A DNA stretch of 64,000 nucleotides from contig VXCM01001411.1 of the NCBI GenBank assembly GCA_014773175.1, forward strand, positions 62,001 through 126,000. The letters run 5' to 3'. Positions 26,612-37,418 of the stretch are shown here, one piece after another (the stretch's first letter is position 1; the number at the start of each line of letters is the position of its first letter). Made by a program: the position numbers and the translations under genes. Source of the stretch: Lucifuga dentata. Taxonomy: Eukaryota > Chordata > Actinopteri > Ophidiiformes > Bythitidae. The notes under the pieces were generated by a model. It had not been told where the DNA came from, did no database searches, and saw nothing but the letters and a program-made list of their open reading frames with translations.

Positions 26612-29600
26612 CAATAGCTATCTAACTTCTTGACCTAACATCTTGAATGCTATGAGTGATTTGATTTTTTTCGCTCTTCTGTGTCACATTTTGTGTCTCA
26701 ACATATTTGACCAAATTTCCAATCTGCTTTATTTTAGTTTTGGGTTGTGTGTGTTTACATACTATTAGAAATAAATTAAATTTGCCTCAGATAAACTACA
26801 TTGCTCAATCTCAAGACAGCACAAACCAAACTGCAGCGATGCATCCTACAGCTGGGCCCTAAACTGGAACAAAAATTATATGGGCAGGTGTGTGTGTGTG
26901 TGTCATATATTCATTAGTGTAATGAGCTTTGTGTGTGTGTATCAGACTCAGACAGACATGGTGGATGTGAATGTTCCTAACAGTGATGGTGTGACAGCTG
27001 TCATGCTCGCCATCAGGGACATCGACCTATTTGAAGGCACAGTGACACCGTTGCCATGGGAACACAGACCCGTGGAAGTGGTCATGGAACTGCTAAGCCT
27101 CTCAGCGTAAGAATACACAAGAATTTTTGAATGCATTAATATGTATGTACAGCCAAGAAAGAAAGTTTTCCACAGCTCACACCTCAAGCAGCTGTCATAT
27201 GTCCATCGATTGCTTGGGTTCCATTTGGAAACGTTCTAAGGTGCCTGAGTCAGAAATTTGCTAGTTTTATGCATCTTTGTTCCCCTAATCAGTGATCTGC
27301 GGGTACGAGACCACAATGGCTGTTCTGCTTTCCAGTATGCTGTTAACATCAACAGCCCTCTGAAGGAAGATATCATTCATATGATGTTTGAGACCCTCAA
27401 AAACACAGGTAAACACTTATACACACACACACACATACACACACATAAAAGGCCCACCTCTGAATGTGGCACACTGACACCTTAGCATAATTCTTTGAAC
27501 AAATAGTTTTGTGGATCACAACTCAGTCATGAGAAATTCTAATCTTCATGTCAACATGGTGCATGTGATTTGCTTTGAGAAAACAAGGATTATCCAGTTG
27601 TTTGTACATTTTTATTTTCTTTCACAATTGAAATAATTATTTGATTACGAGTATGCAGTCAACAAATACAGTATATTCAATGTTTTTCTAAGTAAAGTTC
27701 TTTTACATTGACCTAATACAATGTTCCAGAGGTCTGCAGCTGCTAAATTAACTCTGACCTGCATGTAATAAAAGAGCATCAAGAGCTGACAGAACGTGGG
27801 TTTCTCATTTATTATAATTGTCTTTTAGACAGAACACAGCACTAACTGTTTGCATTAGGAATGCCACCAAATGCAGTAGTTGGATGTGCATGGATAAGTA
27901 TGTCAACTAAATTATATATTTGTGTATATATAAGTACAAACACTATATAACACTATAGCACAACTTAGTTTTCTTGGCAATTAACATTTATATGAAGTAC
28001 CTGCACATTTCTCTAAATTAGTGGTTCTCAAACTGTGGTATGTGTACCATCAGTTGCTTGAAGCGCCCCCTGGTGGTATATGAGATGAGTGGAAATTTCA
28101 GCAGAGAATGAACACGAATGAAAGCTATGAAAATTCTGTTACTGTGGCAAAACATTCAGAAATAAAATGGGTTTAATTTAAAAATTGTGTTTTTAAAGTT
28201 TAATTGTAATTCTCTTTATTTACGAATTTGATTTTTTGTTGTTGAAAATAGTCCAACTCGCCCCATGTGTACAGTTTGTACCTAAGTTCTACCTAACTTT
28301 TTGTGCTGTCAACATCTCGATTTCAGAACAGCGTAATGTACCATGAGCTTTTTCTGTGGTTTTTCTTAGAGCTGGTGGATTGTTGGCGAGGTGGTGATTC
28401 TTTTGGTTTGTTCAGAGGTGCTACCAGGTTGAAAAACTTGAGAACTACAGTAAATGAAACTGGAAGTGATGTCATTGCTGACTGCCACACCTGTTTAACC
28501 TGACATTGGTGATACACTTTGGTTACTGATTCATGTAGAATGTAACCCAATAGCACACACATGCTTCTGTATACATACACACCTCTAAAATACATCCTCT
28601 TGTTTATGATCATGGGTATACACACATTCTTTCTCTCTCACACACAAACATAGCAAGCCATGTTCATTCATAATCCTGTTTTTCAGAGTAGAATTCCTGC
28701 AGTTGCCCTTAAAGCCCACACTTACTGTGGCAGGGTGGGTGCATAAGAAAGGCTTGTTTGTGTATATGTGAGCAGTCTGTTAGGAGTGTGTGAGCCTTCT
28801 GCGTTATGTGTGTGAGTTTGTAACAGGAAGAGAGAAACCAGGTGGCAATGAGAGCTGGAAGAGTAAAAGAGGACAAACAGAAAAAGGCAAATAAGTTATT
28901 TTGAGTCTTATATTTACCAAATTTAATGACCCACCTTTTGTATTTAATCTTGCGTAAACAGCACAGGGTCCACACCCCTGGACTCTGCACACCCAAAGGT
29001 GGATTTGCAGATTGTTTAGCCAAATTCCTGACTTGCTCTGTTCATTTCTGTCTCTACTGGTAGACATACACAGCGCAGAGTTTGATTTTTTCTATTTTAA
29101 GTGTCAATATAAGCCACAAAGGATTTTATTTTTCTGCAGATACTGCCCCAGTGTCACCCCAAGCCCTGGACAAATACCTGTGCCAGGAGTTCTGCCAGGA
29201 CTCAGAACTTGGAGATTTGGATCTTGAGTTGGACCTTGAGAGCTTTTGTCCTAATCCAACAGTTTCCCCTTCCCTGACACTAAACCATCAGCACCGTTTT
29301 GCACTGCACAGCCATACTGAGGTAAGTGAGCGTAAACAAGTGTTTGTGTGCAGAAACGTGGTGTGTCGTTCGCTTGTAGCCTGACTCCTGAGTGGCTATT
29401 AATACACACAGACAAACAGGCAGACTGGCAGATCAAATGAGTGGCCACCCAGAAGACAAATATGAAGAAGCAGTAATTGGCTGTGTTGAACTTGTGCCTT
29501 AGTATATGTGTGTGTGTGTGTGTGTGGAGGAAGGGTGTAATGTGTGACTGACTCTTTGCTGCCATACGACTGTATTATGGGTATCTTCATAGACAGGCAG

Positions 29601-32600
29601 GGCAGCTGGTTAGCTGGACAAAGAGCAGGTGGTTTATGGGGATAAAGATATACCTCAGAAGCCCAGTAAGATGCCCAAACAATGTCTGTGCACACACACA
29701 CGCAAAACAGTTCTAAGAATGGTCATATATAAACTTTATTTAAATAACGTTTTTATATATTTACTTATACTTAGAATTAAATAGAACCAAATCAATATTG
29801 TTGTTGCTCTAAAAGTAAACAGTACAATTGACAATTCTACATTCTGCTCGCTGCCAGTGTGAATTGGTTAGTTAGTGGGTGGGTNGTGGGGAAGGGGGAG
29901 TCTTTTTTTGCTGCTGCATGCTGGGAATACTGTAATCAAGAAAGTGTGGAATTACAAACCAAGTAAGATGAAATAGGACATTAATCAGTTCCTTCAAGTT
30001 GAACAATAATAAAAATGGCCTAAAATATTGTGCGACAATCTGAAAGTTCTTTCATTATTACAGTATTTCTAGCATCCTCCACATTTGGAGACATATTTTT
30101 TGTTTATAATGAATGAATTTCTCATGTTCTTTCCAGGATGTGCTTGAGTCTCCAGAGTGTCTTCATCTATCTGAACACCATAAAGGCTTATCCCAAGGTA
30201 AGGATTCTTCCGGGTTTATTGCTTCATCTGGAGGTTTGGTGTGGTAAAATTAAAGATTAAGAATTAAAAAGCTGAAACCTGACACCGATGCCCAGGTGCT
30301 TCTTTTCTGGAGGTTACATGGATGGATGAAAAGTAAGTCGTTACTGCAGATTAGACTTTTTGAATGCTTTTTTGGAGTTCAACGTGAAAATAAAGTGACA
30401 GCAACCTGTATTAGTCAGCTTCCCAAACAGACCACCAGATCAAATCACCATCGTAAAAGGAGGGTGGGAGGGAATGAGGGTAGATAGGAGGAGGGGGTCA
30501 CACACACAATACAACCTCTCAGCTGAGAACCTGTCTGCCGGGATCTTACCTCAATCACAACAGCATGGCTGTGGCACTGACACAGAGAGAGGGAGTGGAA
30601 GAAGGAGCAAGAGAAAAGGCAAAAGTGATTCTGTCAGAGAGGAATGAGAGGAGAATGGCGTGACTGGTAAGTTTTCCTAAATGTGGGAAGAAATAGAAAC
30701 AGAAAGGAATTGTCTGTTTTATAGCTCATCATTTAATTGTTCCTGATATGAGTAGACTAGCTGCCTTAAAATTATTTAATACCCTTATGATACCATTATG
30801 TTATTTATGACCGATCTGACAGTTTAGTGCAGAATATGCATATTAATGACTGTTGATATTACTTAGTTGAACTGACAGCTGATATCATGACTTGTATTTC
30901 TCTTCTGTGTGGGTGTTTGTAGATGTGCCCTCAGTAATGAACATGTTACTTTTGTTACTAGTTATAAACACATTTTGTGTTGTGATGTCAGTTTGAAACC
31001 TAGAAATATGCATATTGTCTGTCAAGTGGTGCTGGTCGTACATGAACTTGCGAAGAATAAAATTCATGATCTCATGACACATAGAATTGCTTTATAACTC
31101 ACAGAGCAATCTATGAAATGCATTGTAGACAATTTTTTAAACCTCTAAAATGTAATTAATTTATTGGTGACACAAATTTTCTGAGAGCACATTTGAACAC
31201 ATCAGGCCAGCTGAATATTTCATTAGTGCCTAAGGGTGAACAGTGGGAAGATACCATTGAGCTAAGACCTGTGTGTGTGTGTGTGTGTGTGTATGCATGG
31301 TACAGATAAGGGAATACCCCTCTGTTTCCAAAACGCCATGGAAACGCTGAGAGACATCAGGCAAGCCGANCCCCCCACCCCCAAAAGGACAACCTGTTCT
31401 ACCCAAACAGAGAACACAGAAAGAGAGAGAGAGAGAAAGAAAGAGGGAGGCTTGGTGAATCAGCCCATTGTTTGCTATACAAGACTCTCTCTCTCTGCTG
31501 ATTCAAATCCAAGCTCTCCAGGAATAAAGGTCTTTCAGCAGGTCTCTCATTTCATAGCACCAGCTTCCAAACAGAGACAGAGAGAGAGAGAGATGAAGGG
31601 AAACAGAGAGATGTGGACTCTGTGTTCAGTACGAGACAAATTAACTTATCAACAATTTTCAATGAGTATTGCTCATACTCCCCTAAACTCATGCTGTTTT
31701 CTTGTCTACGGCAAGGTTCACCTTCTGCTAACAAACTCTGCTGTCTTCTCCTGATCAGACGAGTTTTGTCTCTGGCCAGCCTGAGTGAGAAAAGCAGATG
31801 CAGGGGTCACGTGGATCCTGTTGCCTCATCCAACTTGCTGAGTATCAGGAGCCCCCGAATCCCTGTACCCCCTAGAAACAGGTACACAGCTGGATTGAGA
31901 TGGACAGATGTAGTTTATGCATCCTACCTTTTACACGCTTTCAGTATTTTAGCAAAGAGGAAGGATTCTTTTAGGAAAGATCATCTAAAAGTAGCATCAC
32001 TATTCCTGAGAAAATCAAACTATATCATCTGAGAAGCAAACAAGTGCTAAAGCAGGCATTTAGAGACAATTGAACAGTGAAATGTTATCAAGGACAATAA
32101 TGCAGCAGTCCAATACAAATGATGTACACTAAATCCTGCCTTTGTGAAGCTCATAATGTTCAGTTTTTGTTTCCAGCGTGTCAGAGATGTTGATTACTCT
32201 CTGTGTAATTTTTGAGGCTGTAGTTTGTGGTGGTGTTTGTACAGCACTGCATTATATCAAAAAGTGTATCTAGTGTTTTGTGTAGCTAAAATCTCAATCT
32301 CCTGTTATATTCTGGTTTTTACTGTAGTTTATTATGAAAACACACGTGAGACATTTCTGAAAAACACATTGAAAAATCACATTCCTAAGCTCTGTTAATG
32401 GTTCTCTGACAGGCCAAGAACAAAAAGTGACATTGCTGGTTCGCCATCCTCCACAGGCCTGCTGTCTGTGGCACAGCCCTGCCTGCTCAGCCAATCAGCC
32501 CCCAGNCGCCATCCTCCACAGGCCTGCTGTCTGTGGCACAGCCCTGCCTGCTCAGCCAATCAGCCCCCAGCATCATGGAACCACTACTTCATTCAAATAC

Positions 32601-35600
32601 TGTGGTCCAGGCCAGGGCACACATCCAGACCCGTATGTATCTATATCTTAAATTTATCAGCCTTCTTCAGATTATGTGAGGACTGATTTTCAATTGTCAT
32701 CACTGCCCTGTTTGCAGGACTGGGTTCTCATGAAACTGCTAATGATCAAAAGGTGGGTTAAATACCAACACTGGCTTCATCTTTAGACAATCTTCACCTA
32801 TTTGTCTCTTCACATTTTTGATTTCATTTCACCCATACAACAGTTTGTTTTCTTGCCTGTCATAACCACTGAATCACAAGCTGCTTTCATTTTTGTTTTC
32901 TCTTTAGTTTTCTCAGCACTCCTTTCCTGCCCCTCATCTTAAAGCTCTTCCCCGGACCCCAAAGCTCTTGGCACCACTGGATGGCAGATCTAAAGATCAT
33001 GTGGTTCCGCCTGAATTTAAACACCACGCTCCTTTAAAGCCCATCAGCCAGAGCCCCCTTTTATGTAGATCCCATCTGAGGAGAAACAGACTGCATTGGT
33101 GCAGCTTACACAATGGCCCTCCCACCAATAAAGGTGGTAGTGAGGACAGTGGGTCCTGCAGCAGTAGCCAGAGTTCCATCGATTTGGAGGATGAGGAAAA
33201 GGAAGATGGGAGGAATCTGCATGAAAAAACTCCAGAAGACAGAGACAGGTTGTCAAGGCATTTGAGAGATGTGAGCTCCAGTGAGGCTTATGCTGACTGT
33301 GCGGTTGGGAAGACAAAGACAGGAGAGGATGTTAATATTACCAATCAAGTGGCACTGATCCACAGATCAGCGCAGAGTCAAGGGCCTATCACTCATATTC
33401 AATATCCTCTGAGCACTCAAGAAATAATAAAATCTTACTGTGAAAGGAACGCCAATAATACGAATCCGGTAACAGTACTTGACAGTCAATCCTCTTTAAA
33501 ATATAACCTTGAACAAGATGCTGTTAATCATACTGAAAACACTGTAAAGAATGAAATACCTATCATTCCATGCTTGAAAGTGAAAAAGAGCAATTTATTA
33601 GGCAGTAAAGAAGCTGAAACAGAAATTTATCACGAAAGAACCATAAGTCTAAATCATAACCAGCATGTTGCTATTGAAGGCTCTGAAAGGAGTTACAAAA
33701 CTGAAATTCAGGATGTAGCACAGGCAGAAACAACAATGAAGGACGTTTCTGATGAGGAAGCCGACAGACCAATGCTTAGTAGTATGAAGGAGCTGAATAC
33801 TACTGCTGCTGCCGGGAAAAATCTACCATTTACAACAGCTGTAAACCTCATTCTGTCAGAAGTGGATCCCCAGAGAGGTGAGAGGATGATCACCCCAATC
33901 AAGCCTGTCCAGAACAAAGAGAGAAGAGCCTGCACAAACTATGAACAAAGACCAAACATTCATACCAAGCAGTCTTTCAGCGCATTGACACACAAAGACA
34001 AACGACAATGGAACAAGTCAAAAAGCAATCTGAGATTGACCACAATTGCCACACAAGTCAAACCTAAGGCTAAGAAAAGCCCTGACCTTAGCGACGAGAC
34101 CACAGTCAGCAAAGTAAAATCAAGGCTCGATTCTGTTAAGGGTGCTCACCGCAACACTGACACCCCATCACCACAAAAACAGGGTGAGCTACAACATCCA
34201 CAGAACACAAGAACAAATCCTGACAAGAACAAGAATACTCAACAGCAGCTGCCCGTAAGGGAGCTGAAAACTGCCAGACAGTTGAAGAGGCAAGGTGTAG
34301 CTGGGATCTCAAGGTCTAAATCCGCTGTGGACTTCATCACCTACAAAGACATGTTTCAGGAGATACAAAGCGGGGATGAAGGACCGGCTATCTTTGAGAT
34401 GTTTGCTGGCCCTATTTATGATAACCTCAGAGTTTCCAGCTCCTGTGAGAAGCATAAAGACAGACAAGTGCAGTCTGCTTCATGCAGAAAGATAAAGCAT
34501 TGCAACAAGGTCAAACACAGGCCCTTGAAGAAACAAGCAGAAAGTGGTAAGCTGAGGAGAAATCCGATGGAGAATATGGCAGTCTCAGCTAAAATCAAGC
34601 TAAAACCTGTGTCCTCCAGGGCCAAGCCTCGCCTCAAATCCATATCTAGGAAGGGAAAATACAAAATGGAGGGCATGCCTAAACTGGATAAGCAAAGAAC
34701 TGCTGAATTAGCCCTCAGTAAGGATGGTGACATGAGTCATAACCGTCCTCAAGACAGGTGTGAGGACCACATGTTATCTACTATAGAGGAGTCACCATCT
34801 CATTATGGGTCTGAAACTTTAAAGCCTGATGGCAAAACAATACCCAGGTCAACAACTTACTCTCGTGATGAAGATTACTATCACCAGATGCAGGTGTCTA
34901 TGCAAGAAACAGCCATGAATTCAACAGACGTCAAAACGCACACGGCAAACCCAAATCAACTAATTCCTGCACCTGTGTTACCCACGCCCCACTACAACCC
35001 ACTACAACTGAAGATCAACACTTGGACATCTGGTAGCAGCAGCACCCACACTTTGTCACCAGTTTATCAAAGGTTTCTGGATGATGTGGGGGAGGGACCA
35101 CTCACAGATGACCTGCTGCAATGTCTGGCTGAAGAGCTGATCTCATTGGATGAGAGGGATGTATCTATAGGCCTATGTGCTGAGAAGCTGGAATCCAGCA
35201 GAAAGGAGTCCAGCAGAGATGATTCTGGATTAAGAAGAAATGCATTTCCTGAGGTAAAAATAGTTGGCAAACGTTTTGGTCAAAATGAAAAATGTGTTCT
35301 TTTAAAAAAGGAGGAATTCTACCATAATTGGTGCTGCTTTATTTTGGTGGACAAAATGATATGACCACAATTAAGAGAGATTTGTAAGTGCACATCTGCA
35401 GATACTTTCCATCTCTACTCTTCTTTAAAACCTGCACAAAATTACAAATGATACATTCACCACAATGTCATATGAGCTTGATGCCACATGGGACATTATT
35501 AACATGTAATTTGCTAATGTATTTTTTTTAAAAATTGACTATTTTGTTTCAACAATCTCAACATCTCAGATCTGAAAAACCAAAATTATCCTTAACCCAT

Positions 35601-37418
35601 TAAAGCTTCAAAGTAATCCTGATTTTTTTTTTTTTTTTTTNTTTTTTTTTTTTTTTTTGTAAAGTAAATCAATTCCAAATTTATCTACGAGTTTCAGTTA
35701 ATTTCTGTGGAAATTCCTATTCACTGTAGTGCTGTTTTAGGACCATACCAGTGTTTTTCATGATTGCAGGCTACAGAACTCCTTGACTGCAGATTTGTCG
35801 GAGGTGACACCATCACATGGACAAAGGGGGAAATACTTGGCAGAGGAGCGTATGGGACAGTAAGTATGCAAATTTTGATTGACAGAACTATAAATATTAT
35901 TGGTGTACTTGTATCACAACTTTCAGGTCACGCAGGGTTTATTCAGTGTTGATCAGAGAACACCATAGCAGGTCATATCATCTTGAACTCAACTAACATG
36001 GCAATCACCACTGTCTTAATACCAGGTGTATTGCGGGTTGACCAGCCAGGGCCAGCTGATTGCTGTAAAGCAGGTGAGCCTGGACACTTCTGACCCTGAG
36101 GCTGCGGAGAGGGAGTACAGTCGTCTGCAGGGGGAAGTGAAGCTGCTGAAAACCTTGACACACTCGAACATTGTAGGTTTCCTGGGGACTTCCCTTCATC
36201 AGCATATGGCTTCTATCTTCATGGAGTATATCCCGGGAGGATCTATCGCTAGCATCATTCACAGGTTAGGTTGATTTTACAGAATCACTTATTTTTTTCC
36301 CCCTTATTTTATATAATTGACCTTTCGAATAATTGTCACAAAAAGTAGAGTGCTAATAGGTCCCCTTCCTGCCCTCAGATTTGGACCTCTGCCAGAACGT
36401 ATCCTGGCTTTATACACCCACCAAATCCTGGAAGGGGTGGCCTATCTTCATCTGAACAGGGTGATTCACCGTGACTTGAAGGGAAACAATATCATGCTAA
36501 TGCCCACGGGCATCATCAAGCTCATAGACTTCGGCTGTGCACGCCGTCTCAGCTGCTTAAACCACACCTCTAGCAACAGCGGAGACCTGCTCAAGTCTGT
36601 ACATGGCACACCTTACTGGATGGCACCAGAGGTAGGTGTAGATTAAATGATGTTTAATAGTAGCCATCTGAGCATTTCTCAACGGCAGATTATAATCTCA
36701 ATTTGTGTAAATCATCGTATTCCAATCATAAGCAGAGATAGTAGAGTTGAATTTGAACACCTTTATGCAACAACTATTAAGATTTTTTGCCATGTTTGTT
36801 TCACAACTTAAGGGTTCTGATCACCTGTATGTCGCCTCTTAGGTTATCAGTGAGACGGGATATGGCAGCAAGTCAGACATATGGAGTGTGGGTTGTACAG
36901 TATTTGAGATGGCCACAGGAAAACCACCGCTGGCCCACATGGACAAGATGGCTGCCTTATTCTACATTGGGGCTCGAAGGGGGTTGATGCCCTCCCTGCC
37001 TGATGGATTCTCAGATAGTGCAAAGGATTTTGTGAAAATCTGCCTGACAAGGTAAGACCTCTAAGACCTCCATAATTGATTTCTGCTTGTTGACTGTAAA
37101 TGTGTTGTCTTATATAAAGCATTTAACCTGCATACATCCATTTAAATGTTTAGTTTTTATTAAATTAACTTGGTTCTGAAGTGAGACCTGTTTATTAAAT
37201 GACTCAAAGTGAAAGTGATCGTTAGTGTGTTTTTATAGCTATTTGGAAAAAAAAGTCTCCTAACTTTCATTCTTTTTGTTATCAGTGACCAGAGACTACG
37301 GCCATCTGCAGACCAGCTGTTAAAGCACTCATTCACCCCCACAAAAGAGACTGGCATGAACTCTTTGGAAACCAAAAGAAAAGGCTGCTGTGGTCACCCA
37401 CAGGGACTGTGTGGTTAA
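25428..37418 (+). CDS. map3k19: MAP3K19 (YSK4), ankyrin-containing STE-type MAP kinase kinase kinase
   Basis: A cytoplasmic MAP3K able to activate ERK, JNK and p38 branches (family knowledge). Exons: 25428-25646, 26343-26537, 26946-27106, 27293-27408, 29140-29321, 30137-30197, 31306-about 31529, 31759-31881, 32413-32632, 32718-32752, 32908-35253, 35770-35859, 36026-36264, 36379-36631, 36843-37051, 37286-37418; about 1,580 codons. Exons 1-4 encode ankyrin-type repeats, the middle is polar and disordered, and the last 300 residues are a complete kinase: GRGAYGTV loop, Lys in IAVKQV, HRDLKGNN, DFG, GTPYWMAPE. The segment VYCGLTSQGQLIAVKQV is almost identical to human. Phases agree at all joins except out of exon 7 (31306), where an N at 31370 and a GA tract leave frame and donor unresolved; exon 9 contains a 65 nt assembly duplication. 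The start is the first ATG giving the ankyrin frame; upstream untranslated exons are possible. Convergent with CCNT2, divergent from UBE2F. Confidence 0.92.
25666..25704. repeat. (GAATA)n pentanucleotide microsatellite
   Basis: About eight GAATA units starting 20 bases after the exon 1 donor of MAP3K19. Confidence 0.9.
26544..26608. repeat. (CT)n(AC)n microsatellite at a MAP3K19 donor
   Basis: A CT run then an AC run begin only 7 bases after the end of exon 2 (donor GTGAGT at 26538). Length change here would sit next to the 5' splice site. Confidence 0.9.
28020..28448 (+). mobile_element. hAT-like MITE, CTCF-motif family, copy C
   Basis: Begins AGTGGTTCTCAA and ends TTGAGAACTAC, inverted repeats with one mismatch, 429 bp, no transposase. 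A perfect CTCF-type 14-mer GCGCCCCCTGGTGG is at 28063-28076. Internal blocks (CTTGAAGCGCCCC, AAATTCTGTTACTGTGGCAAA, AATGGGTTTAATTT, AGTCCAACTCGCCCCATGTG) match copy B read on the minus strand. Lies in MAP3K19 intron 4. Confidence 0.75.
32442..32570 (+). other. Assembly duplication inside MAP3K19 exon 9
   Basis: 32442-32505 is repeated exactly as 32507-32570 with an N at 32506. Removing one copy and the N shortens the exon from 220 to 155 nt and restores a frame that joins both neighbours in phase; left in, the frame breaks. So this is a scaffolding artefact, not a biological repeat. Confidence 0.85.
32908..35253 (+). other. Giant disordered-region exon of MAP3K19
   Basis: One 2346 nt exon (782 codons, phase 0 at both ends), mostly Ser/Lys/Thr/Gln-rich and low in hydrophobics. 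Two islands match human MAP3K19 as I recall it: the DMFQEI / GPAIFEMFAGPIY segment at 34330-34425 and LTDDLLQCLAEELISLDERD at 35100-35160. Its 5' part is preceded by a good polypyrimidine tract (TTTGTTTTCTCTTTAG). It contains a KSPDLSDET-type acidic/Ser patch but no other domain I recognise. Confidence 0.85.
35610..35658. repeat. Poly(T) with assembly N in MAP3K19 intron
   Basis: Two T runs around an N at 35641; length unresolved. It lies about 110 bp before the first kinase exon. Confidence 0.9.
35770..37418 (+). other. Kinase domain exons of MAP3K19
   Basis: Five exons encode the complete catalytic domain. Gly-rich loop at the 35859 exon edge (GRGAYGT then V), ATP-binding Lys in IAVKQV (about 36070), HRD loop at about 36463-36490, DFG at about 36526, APE ending at 36631, substrate lobe WSVGCTVFEMATGKPPL at about 36876-36930. 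All catalytic residues are present, so the kinase is predicted active. After the last helix (LLKHSF) there is a 25-residue tail rich in Lys and Cys, ending CCGHPQGLCG. Confidence 0.93.

Larger units (their letters stand above)
25428..27408 (+). other. Ankyrin-repeat region of MAP3K19 (exons 1-4)
   Basis: Joining four exons gives, in order, an acidic stretch (DTEDEEEDG) running into DGCTPLITACRKGMTEVVQR, then LLRTGADLTLCNCYQQTALH, QLLQAAWQGDMHALQHLL, VNVPNSDGVTAVMLAIR and LRVRDHNGCSAFQYAV. These fit the ankyrin pattern (D-G-TPL-A-G, LL-GAD). Three to four repeats, some diverged, over about 230 residues. Ankyrin repeats usually bind proteins, so this is probably a docking module for the distant kinase domain (inference). 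Confidence 0.75.

Noticed and set aside
31613..32032. 139-codon frame in MAP3K19
   Set aside because: Only 31759-31881 has splice borders; the rest lies in introns and begins at a non-ATG codon.
35254..35364. Extension of the long MAP3K19 frame past 35253
   Set aside because: GAG|GTAAAA is the donor; the next kinase exon at 35770 joins in phase 0, and the extension has no conserved sequence.
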